64,000 bases of DNA, from the NCBI RefSeq assembly GCF_004745505.1, contig NZ_RKLX01000009.1, forward strand, positions 1-64,000, in the 5' to 3' direction. The position numbers were made by a program, and so were the translations under genes. The notes beneath the pieces were generated by a model. It did no database searches, was not told the DNA's origin, and saw only the letters and a program-made list of their open reading frames with translations. Shown here in pieces: positions 44,820 through 53,660 of this stretch (position 1 is the stretch's first letter; every line of letters starts with the position of its first letter). The stretch is from Levilactobacillus suantsaiihabitans (GTDB taxonomy: Bacteria; Bacillota; Bacilli; Lactobacillales; Lactobacillaceae).

Positions 44820-45130
44820 GTCTGAGGTGAGTTGTTTTGTGGCGACATAGCTAGAACATTCCGCCTACCGTTCGGCAACTATGGGACTGGAACGCGGTGG
44901 TGATTCGCCCAACCACGTGTTTAGCCCAGCTACTCCCGTGATACTAGCTAACGTCTAGCTGATGGAAACAACTCCTGACTCCCGTTAGAAGTGACACTTG
45001 CTTTGTCGTCCCAGCCAGCTGACGTTTGGGGACCGGTCACTGCACGAGGTCGTCAGCGCTTTGTCGGCACCGCTTCTCAGCGCACGCGAAGCCCAGGCTA
45101 ACGCAAGCATTGGACTGGCTAGTAGCCACC
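44820..45130. other. Gene-free region between yfhO and the HesB-like gene
   Basis: It contains a PE-1 end fragment at 44861-44907. The rest (44908-45130) has no supported gene or clear structure and may be decayed repeat. Confidence 0.35.
44861..44907 (+). repeat. PE-1 end fragment, copy G
   Basis: CCGCCTACCGTTCGGCAAC followed by ATGGGACTGGAACGCGGTGG aligns with the left end of copies A and B. The remainder and the complementary arm are missing. It lies between convergent yfhO and the HesB-like gene. Confidence 0.7.
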
Positions 45131-45132
45131 AC

Positions 45133-45163
45133 AGAAAAAACCACCAACCCAAAGGTCAGTGGT
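45133..45163 (-). terminator. Terminator of the HesB-like gene
   Basis: On the minus strand AACCAC...ACC pairs with GGTGGTT followed by TTTTC, just after the stop at 45176. Confidence 0.7.
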
Positions 45164-45175
45164 TAGCGGTAACCG

Positions 45176-45484
45176 TCATTTATCCAGTTCACCGTTGTCA
45201 TCATAAATATAAACTGGGCCATCCGTCTTGGCGTCGTAGTCGATCGTTAGGTCGTAGCCGACGAAGAACCATTGGTCGCCTTCCGTGATGTAGTAAGTCA
45301 CGTCATCTTTCTTTTCCGCTACGACTGGGTGGCGGGGATGATCGTCTGGTGTCATGCCTAATGAGAATCCTTCATGCACAGGCGTCTTGCCGTAAACCTT
45401 ACCAAAGAAACGGACACCGTGGCCGGCCATACCCATGCCTTCACGGAACCATTTGCTTGCTGCATCAGTCACATTAATTTTCAT
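45176..45484 (-). CDS. HesB/IscA-fold protein without cysteines (YneR-like)
   Basis: A 102-residue protein of the HesB-like family seen in lactobacilli (MKINVTDAASKWFREGMGM...VRFFGKVYG...GFSLGM). The Fe-S scaffold cysteines of true IscA are absent, as in YneR, so a direct Fe-S role is doubtful. It is a single-gene unit with its own promoter region and terminator. Confidence 0.88.
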   Translation of the reverse strand: MKINVTDAASKWFREGMGMAGHGVRFFGKVYGKTPVHEGFSLGMTPDDHPRHPVVAEKKDDVTYYITEGDQWFFVGYDLTIDYDAKTDGPVYIYDDNGELDK

Positions 45485-45510
45485 TTGTAAGACTCCTCTT
45501 TGACAGTCTA

Positions 45511-45524
45511 TGAATCCGTTTTCA
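45511..45524 (-). promoter_or_regulatory. Candidate CcpA (cre) site before the HesB-like gene
   Basis: TGAAAACGGATTCA on the minus strand fits the cre pattern TGWNANCGNTNNCA except at one position. It lies between a TATAAA -10-like hexamer and the ribosome binding site, where CcpA would block transcription. Confidence 0.35.
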
Positions 45525-45623
45525 TAACCATTTATACCACGCCAAGTAGGGTCTTGGCAAGTATCATTTCACTAACTACATGATACACAATTAAATTGTT
45601 GCCCGCAAACTAACTGCTCAAAA

Positions 45624-45661
45624 GTAAGTAAAAGGGCGCCCCGACCGCAGTCAGTGCACCC
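45624..45661 (-). terminator. Terminator of greA
   Basis: On the minus strand GGGTGC pairs with GCGCCC (one wobble) and is followed by TTTTACTTAC. Confidence 0.6.
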
Positions 45662-45704
45662 TCACCTGATGACCACCAGTGGTCGCCATCCGCAAAATTT
45701 TTTC

Positions 45705-46181
45705 TTAGTCGACCGCTAAAATCTTGACGGTCATGTCGCCACCTGGCGTGTCAAACGTCACTTCTTCACCGTTACGGTGCCCTAACAGGCCCTTGGCAAT
45801 TGGTGAATCGTTGGAGATTTTACCAGACATTGGGTCGGCTTCAGCGGCCCCCACGATGGTGTATTCTTCGGGTTCTTCGTCTGGTAATTCCTTGAACGTC
45901 ACCTTCTTACCCACCGTGATTTCATCCTTGTCAGAGCCATCGTTGTCGATGATCTGCGCGTATTGCAGCATCCGTTCAACGGTGCTGATCCGCGTTTCCA
46001 ACATACTTTGTTCGTCCTTGGCTGATTCGTATTCTGAGTTTTCAGAAAGGTCACCGTAAGACCGGGCGATCTTGATCCGGTCAATCACTTTTGGCCGTTG
46101 AACCATCTTTAAATCTTCCAGTTCGGCTTCGAGCTTCTCCTTACCTTCTTCAGTCATTGGATACATTTTATCTTGTGCCAC
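45705..46181 (-). CDS. greA: Transcription elongation factor GreA
   Basis: A 158-residue factor that restarts backtracked RNA polymerase. The N-terminal coiled coil contains [17 protein letters not shown] and the acidic tip [17 protein letters not shown]; the C-terminal FKBP-like domain follows. I use the GTG at 46181 ([10 protein letters not shown]), which has GGGG eight bases upstream and matches the family N-terminus; the frame opens 14 codons earlier. Confidence 0.95.
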   Translation of the reverse strand: MAQDKMYPMTEEGKEKLEAELEDLKMVQRPKVIDRIKIARSYGDLSENSEYESAKDEQSMLETRISTVERMLQYAQIIDNDGSDKDEITVGKKVTFKELPDEEPEEYTIVGAAEADPMSGKISNDSPIAKGLLGHRNGEEVTFDTPGGDMTVKILAVD

Positions 46182-46280
46182 ATTGGCCACCCCTTTAGCG
46201 TATTTTGATTTGTGGAATTCCACAACTTAAATTTAATTTGATAGAAAAGGCTAGCCGTTTACCAGCTAACCTGTCCTATT

Positions 46281-46964
46281 CTATATGGTTGTATCTGGAT
46301 TGTCAAAAACTTGGTCATTGCCACTAGCTTCGAGGATCGCCCGAATCTTAGTCACCAGCAGGTCGATAGCCACTTGGTTCTCGCCACCTTCTGGCACGAT
46401 CAAATCAGCGTAACGCTTCGTCGGTTCCACGAATTGATGGTAAGTTGGCTTAACCGTTGCCAAGTACTGTTGGATAACGGACTCCAACGACCGGCCCCGT
46501 TCGTTCATATCCCGTTGAATCCGCCGAATGATCCGAATGTCATCATCGGTATCAACGAAGACCTTGATATCCATGAGGTCCCGTAAGCGTTCGTCATCTA
46601 AAATCAGAATCCCTTCCAAAATGATGACGTCGCGTGGTTCCTGGTGAATCGTTTCCTTACTACGCGTGGACAACGTGTAGTCGTAAACGGGCTTTTCGAT
46701 TGGTTCGTAGTTCAACAACTGCTTGAGTTGTGAGATCAACAAGTCGGTATCAAAGGCCAGCGGGTGGTCGTAGTTCACGGCGGCCCGTTCCTCCATCGTC
46801 ATATCGTCTTGGTTGTTGTAGTACGAATCTTGTTGCAAAATCATGATTGAATGCCCAATCAATTGATTGAAGATTGCCCGACTAACCGTCGTTTTCCCGC
46901 TACCGGAACCCCCGGTAACCCCAATGATAATCGGTCGCTTTTTCTTTGCCAACACTGTCGCCAT
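46281..46964 (-). CDS. udk: Uridine kinase
   Basis: About 224-227 residues; phosphorylates uridine and cytidine for pyrimidine salvage. It has the P-loop [24 protein letters not shown] and the lid region with [19 protein letters not shown]. The start may be the ATG at 46964 or, with better Shine-Dalgarno spacing (AAAGGA), the GTG at 46955. It directly follows mltG, and greA is about 100 bases downstream. Confidence 0.94.
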   Translation of the reverse strand: MATVLAKKKRPIIIGVTGGSGSGKTTVSRAIFNQLIGHSIMILQQDSYYNNQDDMTMEERAAVNYDHPLAFDTDLLISQLKQLLNYEPIEKPVYDYTLSTRSKETIHQEPRDVIILEGILILDDERLRDLMDIKVFVDTDDDIRIIRRIQRDMNERGRSLESVIQQYLATVKPTYHQFVEPTKRYADLIVPEGGENQVAIDLLVTKIRAILEASGNDQVFDNPDTTI

Positions 46965-46967
46965 CCT

Positions 46968-48101
46968 TTATTTATTATCGCTAGCTAATGAACTGGTTTT
47001 TTCTTGATGTTGCGCGTAAGTCTGTGAGAAGTAAACCTTCCCCGTCTTGGTGTTCGCGATGAAGTAGTAGTACCCCTTCTTGCGGTCCTTCGGGTGTAAT
47101 ACCGAATGGATCGACGAGGTGCTAGGACTGGCAAACGGTCCAGGACCGTACCCGGTGTGGATATACAGATTGTACGGCGACTTGACCTTCAAATCCTTGT
47201 AGGTCAACGTCGACTTCGTGGTCTTTAAGGCATACTGGACAGAAATATCGGACTGCAAGGCCATCCCCGCCTGAATGCGGTTCAAGAAGACGCCCGCAAT
47301 CTTGTCCCGGTCGGTCTGGGTCACCCCTTCACGTTCGACCAAAGAAGCCAGCGTCAACGTTTCTTGGACCGTCAGCTTTTGCTTCTTGATCGTGGCGTAA
47401 CTGCTTTGCAAGTTCTGATCCATCTTGGCCACCATTTGGGTGATCAATTGTTTCAAGGTCATCTTCTTGCCAGCCTGATACGTCGCGGGAGCTAAATACC
47501 CTTCCAACCGATACCGGACGTGCTTGGCTTTCTTGGCCGAACCTAACAGTTGTGGATATTTCGCCGCCAACTGATTGAAGAAGGCCTGATCCTTAATCAG
47601 ACTCATGAATTCCTTTTTGGTAAAGTCCGTTTGAATCGGGATCTCCGCGGCCAACTGGTCGATGGTCTCGCCTTCACGCACTAACACTTTGCCGGCCGTA
47701 CTCTGGATGGGTTCTGCCGAGCCACCCTTTTGTAATTGCCGGGCAATTTGTTTCAACGTCATGGACGGTTTCAGCTGGTAGTACCCAGCTTGGAAGTTCG
47801 TGAACTTATTTGATTTGACGTAGTAGTTAAAGACCATGCCGCTCTTAACCACTTTCTTGTCCTGTAGGATCTGCCCAATCTTATTGGAAGTCGCTCCCAT
47901 CGGAACGTGAACCTGAACCACGTCGTTATCGCTAGAATCCAGCGGCTTTAAGGCTGACTGAAAATAGTGATAGCCGAAGAAGCCAATAATCACGGCCAAG
48001 ACCACCAGCAAGCTGACCACGCCAATCATAATGCGGCGGCCAAACGACCGTTTCTTCCCCGACTCTTGCCGCGACGGGGTCGGATTTGTGCCATTATCCA
48101 A
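46968..48101 (-). CDS. mltG: Endolytic murein transglycosylase MltG
   Basis: A 377-residue membrane enzyme that cuts nascent glycan strands and so sets their length. A short cytoplasmic tail and one membrane helix (about 24-46) are followed by a LysM-like region and the YceG catalytic domain, with the catalytic Glu in LVEREGV. The start is TTG with GGAGG seven bases upstream. The mltG-udk-greA order is common in lactobacilli. Confidence 0.94.
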   Translation of the reverse strand: MDNGTNPTPSRQESGKKRSFGRRIMIGVVSLLVVLAVIIGFFGYHYFQSALKPLDSSDNDVVQVHVPMGATSNKIGQILQDKKVVKSGMVFNYYVKSNKFTNFQAGYYQLKPSMTLKQIARQLQKGGSAEPIQSTAGKVLVREGETIDQLAAEIPIQTDFTKKEFMSLIKDQAFFNQLAAKYPQLLGSAKKAKHVRYRLEGYLAPATYQAGKKMTLKQLITQMVAKMDQNLQSSYATIKKQKLTVQETLTLASLVEREGVTQTDRDKIAGVFLNRIQAGMALQSDISVQYALKTTKSTLTYKDLKVKSPYNLYIHTGYGPGPFASPSTSSIHSVLHPKDRKKGYYYFIANTKTGKVYFSQTYAQHQEKTSSLASDNK

Positions 48102-48199
48102 CTTATTTCCTCCGTTCTAATGCCATAGTCTTCTCTATTATACAGAAATTCCGGGCGAGCGGGAACCTGAAATGGGGATTTGGGAAAATTGTAATAAAT

Positions 48200-48321
48200 A
48201 GAGTGTGGCGAAGGGCGGTTAGCTGGCGAGCATTAACGTCGCTAAGTGAATACCCCTGGGCTTGGGGTATTTACTTAGCGGGGTTAAGCGCAACCAGCTG
48301 CCCGGTAGCCACACGTTTCAG
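48200..48321 (+). repeat. PE-2 structured repeat, copy d
   Basis: A full hairpin. The apical stem CGCTAAGTGAATACCCC with GGGGTATTTACTTAGCG pairs over 17 positions around a TGGGCTT loop. The basal stem is AGCTGG with CCAGCT and the closing stem GTGTGGC with GCCACAC. The apical and closing stem sequences differ from copies a-c, but the bulge and internal loops are the same. It lies upstream of mltG and downstream of pheT. Confidence 0.9.
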
Positions 48322-48597
48322 AAGCCGCCAGTTTCCGGATCCTCTAGACGAGCACCTACCTAACGCTCCCAACAAATGTAAAAACTAACAGCCTGCCGGG
48401 CAGTAGCCCTTAATCTTGCTAAGCGCAGGGACCTGGCTCGCGCCACACGTTTCAAAAGCCGCCAATTTCCGGATATACCGGGACCAGACTAACTTAAAGC
48501 TCTAAGCAAGAATTATCACTAACCAATATGACCGGCCTTCCCCTAGCATACTACACCCAACGCCCGACCCTGACGTTTGATTCTTAGCTCACCTAAC
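48322..48597. other. Gene-free region with decayed PE-2 DNA
   Basis: 48411-48475 repeats the 3' end of copy d (GCTAAGCGCAGG...CCACACGTTTCAAAAGCCGCCA). Both copies are followed by a shared TTTCCGGAT. The rest shows no gene or structure. Confidence 0.5.
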
Positions 48598-48640
48598 CAA
48601 AAACACGCCCACCTCCCCCATGGGAAAGTAGACGTGCGTT
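48598..48640 (-). terminator. Terminator of pheST
   Basis: On the minus strand ACGCAC pairs with GCGTGT and, with further pairing of TTTCCC-like and GGGGGA-like segments inside, is followed by TTTTTG. It lies about 33 bases after the pheT stop. Confidence 0.6.
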
Positions 48641-48672
48641 AATTTTACAACTTTCAAGAACGCGCTAGTGCC

Positions 48673-51081
48673 CTAACGAATTTCAGCACCGAGGTCGTCT
48701 TGCAGCCGCTTTTCAACCTTTTCAAAGGCTTGGGTGACCGCGTCATCGACCAACGTGGCGTGCTTGTCTTGGTACGTCAACGTGTAGGCCAGGGACTTCT
48801 TGCCCTTAGGTACCTTCACGCCATCGTAAACGTCAAACAGCTTGACGGATTGTAAGAACGCCCCGCCACGCTTTTCGATCAGGGCCACAATTTGTTCGTT
48901 GGTGATGTCATCGTCGACCAGCATCGCCACGTCACGGGTGATGGCTGGGTAACGGGAAATCACATCGTATTGATTTTCTTGCTTAGGCATATCGATGATA
49001 GCCTGCAAGTTCAATTCAAAGACGTAAGTGGCACCAATCTTGAATTGCTTGGCAATCGTCGGGTGAACTTGACCCATGAACCCGATGCGGTGCCCGTGAA
49101 CCAAAATGTCCGCGGTCCGGCCTGGGTGCATTTCTGGCATGTCGTGGTTGGCCACGTAGGTGACATCCCCGTTGACCGCCATGTCCTTCAGGTAGGCTGC
49201 CACGATCCCCTTAACTTGGTAGAAATCGACCGGTTGGGCTGGTAGGTCCCAAGCCGTGGGCAACAACGTCCCGGTAATTGCCCCAGCAATGTGTTCTTGT
49301 TCGTTGGGCCGGTCCACGCCGTCTTCACGGTAGAAGACCCGTCCCTGTTCGTACAGGGCCACATCCTTGACCTTACGAGCGCTGTTGTAGGCGATGTCGT
49401 CCAGCAGCCCCGTGATGATGTTCATCCGCAAGACCGCGTGATCGACGCTCATTGGCCAAGCCAACTTGGTCGTTTCACTGGCCTGCATCATAAACATCTT
49501 GGCCTTGTCTTCGGTCGTCAGGGCATAAGAAATGGCTTGGTTCAGGCCCAGCCCCTCCAGTGAGTGCCGCGTTGCCCGCATTAATTTTTGGGCCGTCGTC
49601 AACTCACCCATGGTCATGCGACCGGTGGGTAAGGTGGCTGGCAATTCATCGTAACTGTAGATCCGGGCAATTTCTTCTAGCAAGTCGGCTGGAATGTGAA
49701 TGTCGTTGCGCCGAACCGGTACCGTGACCGTCAACGTTTCCCCATCAGCGGTAACCTCACAGCCCAACGTGGTCAGGATGTGGGTCACTTGGTCTTGGGA
49801 CAATTCTGTCCCCAAGACGGCGTTGATGTGGCTCATGGTAATGGTAATCACTGCGGGAGCGGGCACGTTATCCGTGGCCACGACCGTCCCGGCTTGGACT
49901 TCGCCACCAGCCAGGTCTGTCATCATCTCTGCGGCGGCGTCTAAAGCTTCTTGAACGCCGGCTTGGTTCACACCCCGTTCGAAGCGTTGGGAAGCGTCCG
50001 TGTGCAGATTGTGGCGTTGGGCGGCCTTTCTGATGTGGTCGTGTTCAAAGACGGCGGCTTCAATGGCTACGGTGACGGTCCCGTCAGCGATGGCCGTATC
50101 CAAGCCCCCCATGACCCCGGCCAAGGCGATTGGCTTTTGGTCGTCCGCAATCACGATGTCGTGGTCGTCTAAGTCGTGTTCCCCTTCGTCTAGGGTCGTA
50201 AGCTTTTCACCGGCTTTAGCAGTCCGGACGTAAACGTCTTGCCCGCTAAATTTATCATAGTCAAATGCATGTAACGGTTGACCGTACTTCAACATGATGT
50301 AGTTGGTGATGTCGACCACGTTGTTGATTGGCCGGTAACCGGCGTTCCACAGGCGAATCTGCAGCCACATGGGACTGGGAGCCAATTTGACTTGCTTGAC
50401 CAGACGCATCCGGTATTGTGGTGCCAAGGCAGCATCGGCGTGGACCGTCAATTGGTCGGCGATGGCCGCCCCCGTCTCCTTGACGGCGGGTTGGTCGAAC
50501 TTCACGGGCAGGTCGTAAATGGCGGATAAATCATGTAACGTCCCGTATAGGCTCAACATGTCCCCACGGTTTGGCGTCACGTCCAAATCGATCAGGCTGT
50601 CGTTCATGCCCAGGTAATCGTAAACGGCGTCACCAGGCGTCGCATCGGCAGGCATCACGTAAATCCCATCGGCATAGGCCTTAGGCACAACGTCTTCAGG
50701 GAAGCCAATTTCTTGTAAGGCACAGATCATCCCGGCAGACGGCACACCGCGCATCTTGGACTTCTTGATCTTGACGTTGTCTGCGATGCGTGATCCCGGT
50801 AAGGCCACGATCACCTTTTGGTCCTTGGCGATGTTCGGCGCACCACACACGATCTGTAGCGGTTCGTCTTCACCGACGTCCACTTGGCAGATGTGCAAGT
50901 GATCGGAGTCTGGGTGGGCTTCCACGGACAAGACGTGGCCGACCACGATCTTCTTTAAGCCGTCGCTAGGCTTGATAACGTCATCGACTTCCACGGAAGT
51001 CCGTTCGATTTTTTCCGCCAAGTCGGCTGGTTTAACGTTTAAATCCAAATATTCTTTAATCCAATTGTATGAAATCTTCAT
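48673..51081 (-). CDS. pheT: Phenylalanyl-tRNA synthetase beta subunit
   Basis: The 802-residue beta chain of the (alpha-beta)2 enzyme. The N-terminal tRNA-binding (EMAP-like) domain covers about 40-155, followed by B3/B4 editing, B5, the synthetase-like core and a C-terminal anticodon-binding FDX-ACB domain (about 710-802). Editing removes misacylated tyrosine. It lies nine bases after pheS and is controlled with it by a T-box. Confidence 0.97.
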   Translation of the reverse strand: MKISYNWIKEYLDLNVKPADLAEKIERTSVEVDDVIKPSDGLKKIVVGHVLSVEAHPDSDHLHICQVDVGEDEPLQIVCGAPNIAKDQKVIVALPGSRIADNVKIKKSKMRGVPSAGMICALQEIGFPEDVVPKAYADGIYVMPADATPGDAVYDYLGMNDSLIDLDVTPNRGDMLSLYGTLHDLSAIYDLPVKFDQPAVKETGAAIADQLTVHADAALAPQYRMRLVKQVKLAPSPMWLQIRLWNAGYRPINNVVDITNYIMLKYGQPLHAFDYDKFSGQDVYVRTAKAGEKLTTLDEGEHDLDDHDIVIADDQKPIALAGVMGGLDTAIADGTVTVAIEAAVFEHDHIRKAAQRHNLHTDASQRFERGVNQAGVQEALDAAAEMMTDLAGGEVQAGTVVATDNVPAPAVITITMSHINAVLGTELSQDQVTHILTTLGCEVTADGETLTVTVPVRRNDIHIPADLLEEIARIYSYDELPATLPTGRMTMGELTTAQKLMRATRHSLEGLGLNQAISYALTTEDKAKMFMMQASETTKLAWPMSVDHAVLRMNIITGLLDDIAYNSARKVKDVALYEQGRVFYREDGVDRPNEQEHIAGAITGTLLPTAWDLPAQPVDFYQVKGIVAAYLKDMAVNGDVTYVANHDMPEMHPGRTADILVHGHRIGFMGQVHPTIAKQFKIGATYVFELNLQAIIDMPKQENQYDVISRYPAITRDVAMLVDDDITNEQIVALIEKRGGAFLQSVKLFDVYDGVKVPKGKKSLAYTLTYQDKHATLVDDAVTQAFEKVEKRLQDDLGAEIR

Positions 51082-51090
51082 GGTTGGCGG

Positions 51091-52137
51091 TTATCCTTTC
51101 TTCGTGAATTGCTTGAGGAAGCGAACATCATTTAAGTAGAAGTTCCGGATGTCATCGACGCCGTACTTCAACATGGCGAACCGGTCAGGCCCGACCCCAA
51201 AGGCAAAGCCGCCGTAAACGTCGGGATCCACGCCGGCCATCCTCAAGACGTTCGGGTGAACCATCCCGGCCCCTAAGACTTCGATCCAGCCGGTGTTCTT
51301 GCAGACCTTGCAGCCCTTACCGCCACAGTTAAAGCAGGTAATGTCGGCTTCAACGGAAGGTTCCGTGAATGGGAAGTAGCTGGGCCGCAACCGCACGTCA
51401 AATTTGTCACCAAACAATTCGTGGGCCAAGACCTGCAGCGTCCCCTTCAAGTCAGCCATGGTGATGTGCTTGTCAATGACCAGCCCTTCCACCTGATGGA
51501 ATTGGTGGGAGTGGGTCGGGTCATCGGTATCACGCCGGTAAACGACTCCGGGCGAGATCATCTTGAGTGGGCCTTGACTAAAGTCGTGGGTCTCCAGTGT
51601 CCGCGCTTGCATCGGTGAGGTTTGCGTCCGCATCAGGATTTCCTTGGTGATGTAGAAGGTATCTTGCATGTCGCGGGCGGGGTGGTTCTTCGGCAGGTTC
51701 ATCATTTCAAAGTTGTACTTGTCTTCTTCGACTTCGGGACCACTCAAGACCTGGTAACCCATCCCCAAGAACAGGTCTTCGATTTGGTCGATGATCTGTT
51801 GGATCACGTGCGGTTCACCCTTGGCGACCGGCGTGCCGGGTAACGTCACGTCGATGGCTTCGTTAGCCAGCTTGGCGTTCAACACGGCATTTTCCAATTC
51901 CTCACGCCGCTTGGCCAAAGCCGCGGTCAAATCATCACGAATCTCGTTGGCAAACGCCCCGACCTTGGGCCGCTCTTCGGCGTCTAGGTCGCGCATCCCC
52001 CGTAAGACCTCGGTGATGGGACCCTTTTTCCCTAACAATGACACCCGAACCTGATTGACGTCCTTGAGGTCAGCAGACTTTTTAATTTCCGCCAGACCGC
52101 GGTCGTGCAGTTCGGTTAATTTATCTTTTAAAGACAT
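51091..52137 (-). CDS. pheS: Phenylalanyl-tRNA synthetase alpha subunit
   Basis: The 348-residue catalytic alpha chain. An N-terminal coiled coil (1-90) is followed by the class II core, including [32 protein letters not shown] and the [14 protein letters not shown] motif 3. Cysteines in [12 protein letters not shown] suggest a metal-binding insert of the kind seen in some bacteria. ATG at 52137 follows GGAGGATGACGT. Confidence 0.97.
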   Translation of the reverse strand: MSLKDKLTELHDRGLAEIKKSADLKDVNQVRVSLLGKKGPITEVLRGMRDLDAEERPKVGAFANEIRDDLTAALAKRREELENAVLNAKLANEAIDVTLPGTPVAKGEPHVIQQIIDQIEDLFLGMGYQVLSGPEVEEDKYNFEMMNLPKNHPARDMQDTFYITKEILMRTQTSPMQARTLETHDFSQGPLKMISPGVVYRRDTDDPTHSHQFHQVEGLVIDKHITMADLKGTLQVLAHELFGDKFDVRLRPSYFPFTEPSVEADITCFNCGGKGCKVCKNTGWIEVLGAGMVHPNVLRMAGVDPDVYGGFAFGVGPDRFAMLKYGVDDIRNFYLNDVRFLKQFTKKG

Positions 52138-52149
52138 ACGTCATCCTCC

Positions 52150-52440
52150 ATTTTCTATTTTGACAACATCCAGGCAAACAAAAAAGCCCCGTCCCATAAC
52201 TAGGGACGAAGCTTCGCGGTACCACCCTGATTCAGCTAAAAGTCGAGACTTCTAGCCACACTCAGAAATGATAACGGTCATTCACCGGAAAATCATTCAT
52301 CGCTTTCACGAATCCCGATTACAACTCAAGAACTGAATTCACCCAGTAATTTGAAGTTTGCTTCCAGTCTAGGCAAACTCTTCCTGACAAATTGCACCGG
52401 CTACTGCTTTTCTATCATCGTTTTTAACTATTACCTTCAT
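52150..52440 (-). promoter_or_regulatory. T-box leader of pheST
   Basis: The conserved T-box AGGGTGGTACCGCG (52228-52215) is followed by a terminator stem CGTCCC...GGGACGGGGC with TTTTTTG (52215-52181). A stem I-like region contains GAAG-A-GTTTGC...GCAAACTTC. Uncharged tRNA-Phe would stabilise the antiterminator and allow read-through. Several UUC triplets are present, so I cannot assign the specifier codon. Confidence 0.9.
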
Positions 52441-52469
52441 AGCCTAGCGGATTTCTCAGCGCCTGTCAA
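52441..52469 (-). promoter_or_regulatory. pheST promoter
   Basis: TTGACA (52469-52464) and TAGGCT (52446-52441) on the minus strand, spaced by 17 bases, start a transcript that contains the T-box. The -35 begins at the base next to the hxlR stop. Confidence 0.75.
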
Positions 52470-52838
52470 CTACTTCTGGTTGACTTCGGTCGGACAATAC
52501 CATTTATCCGACCAGGCGTGAACGGCGGCCATAATATCTTTGAATTCTTGGCCCTTTTCCGTCAGCTCGTATTCGATCAGTGCGTTGTCCGGGAACGTCC
52601 GGCGTACGATCACGCCGTTTAATTCCAATTCCTTGAGCCGTTCCACCAACACCCGGTCACTGCACCGGGGGATGTTGTGGGCCAGGTCACGGAAACGTTG
52701 TGGTCCCTCCTGTAAGAGAACGTCAATAATTAAGCCGTTCCACTTCTTACCGAGAAACGAAAAGGTCTGTTCGAATCGGGGGCAGAGTTCAAAATCCACC
52801 GTCGATTCGTCTTGGGCCTTTGGTGACATCATTTGCAT
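52470..52838 (-). CDS. HxlR-family transcriptional regulator
   Basis: A 122-residue winged-helix regulator. It has the family pattern FSFLGKKWNGLIIDVLLQEGPQRFRDL and ISDRVL-like helix (PRCSDRVLVERLKELE), split across residues 26-72, and ends with YELTEKGQEF. Cys19 in FELCPRF matches the redox-sensing Cys position of HypR-type members, but this is not proof. It lies 33 bases after the HD-domain gene and is probably co-transcribed. Confidence 0.9.
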   Translation of the reverse strand: MQMMSPKAQDESTVDFELCPRFEQTFSFLGKKWNGLIIDVLLQEGPQRFRDLAHNIPRCSDRVLVERLKELELNGVIVRRTFPDNALIEYELTEKGQEFKDIMAAVHAWSDKWYCPTEVNQK

Positions 52839-52871
52839 GTTATCTTGCCTCCCATCCAGGTTTCACTGAAA

Positions 52872-53369
52872 CTAGGCGTTCGGCGTTACTTTGTTCATGA
52901 GGGCTTCGACTCGCTTACGAGCGGGACCACAGAATTCGTGGACCGCTTCATAATCATCGACCAGAGAAACAATGGCACTTTCCCGGTATTTCGGCATAGC
53001 GAGCGTGGCGCCCCACATGTGCTTCAAGATAATATCCTTTTCCATGGGACTTAAGTCGGTCAGCTTTTCAGCATTGCGCAAAGCGACCCGTGGATGGATA
53101 AACGCGTGCGAACCCAGATTGAACTTCGTCGTCCGCCAATCATAATAAAACAAATCATGCAACAACCCACCCCGCGCAGTGGCCCGGGTATTCAAACCAA
53201 GTTTCTTCGCAATCAAATAACTGTTGTAGGACACTGAAATGCAGTGTGTTAATCGGTCAGAATGATGGTGCTGGGTATAATTCGCCAGGCGTTGGACCGG
53301 CTCCTTGGCCAACAAATCAGAAACTAAAGCAAGGTACTCGGGGTCATCACGCCAAGTAAGTTTGGTCAT
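52872..53369 (-). CDS. HD-domain phosphohydrolase
   Basis: About 165 residues. The metal motif is H...HD: HCISVSYNSYL followed by GGLLHDLFYYDW (HD pair), with a later Asp in VSLVDDYEA. HD proteins hydrolyse nucleotides or phosphodiesters; the substrate is unknown. The start is the ATG at 53369 with AAGGA upstream; the upstream ATG lies in the ribosome binding site. It precedes hxlR. Confidence 0.9.
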   Translation of the reverse strand: MTKLTWRDDPEYLALVSDLLAKEPVQRLANYTQHHHSDRLTHCISVSYNSYLIAKKLGLNTRATARGGLLHDLFYYDWRTTKFNLGSHAFIHPRVALRNAEKLTDLSPMEKDIILKHMWGATLAMPKYRESAIVSLVDDYEAVHEFCGPARKRVEALMNKVTPNA

Positions 53370-53387
53370 AGAATGCTTCCTTTTCAT

Positions 53388-53660
53388 TTAAAATTATGAT
53401 ATTCAGTCATCTTATCCTTATATGATACTTGGTTTTGGCCAAATTGCAACCATCTTGCTTGATTTTTCAGTGGGTTTACCTTTTCTTTAGCTTTTCTCGC
53501 CACCACCGGGGTAAATCGTTGACCGCTCCAAGGGTGAAACCCCGGGGGACAGACCGGACCTGCTCGCCGAAGAAAGGCGCGGTGTCACCCCTGTTCGTTG
53601 ATGTTCTGGAGCGCATCACCTGCAGAGCAGACCGTATTTCCGCCTGACGCAGCCTCAGCT
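53388..53660. other. Gene-free region between HD and RNA methyltransferase genes
   Basis: AT-rich DNA at 53388-53500 probably holds the HD-gene promoter. 53500-53660 is GC-rich, without a supported gene or repeat copy. Confidence 0.35.
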
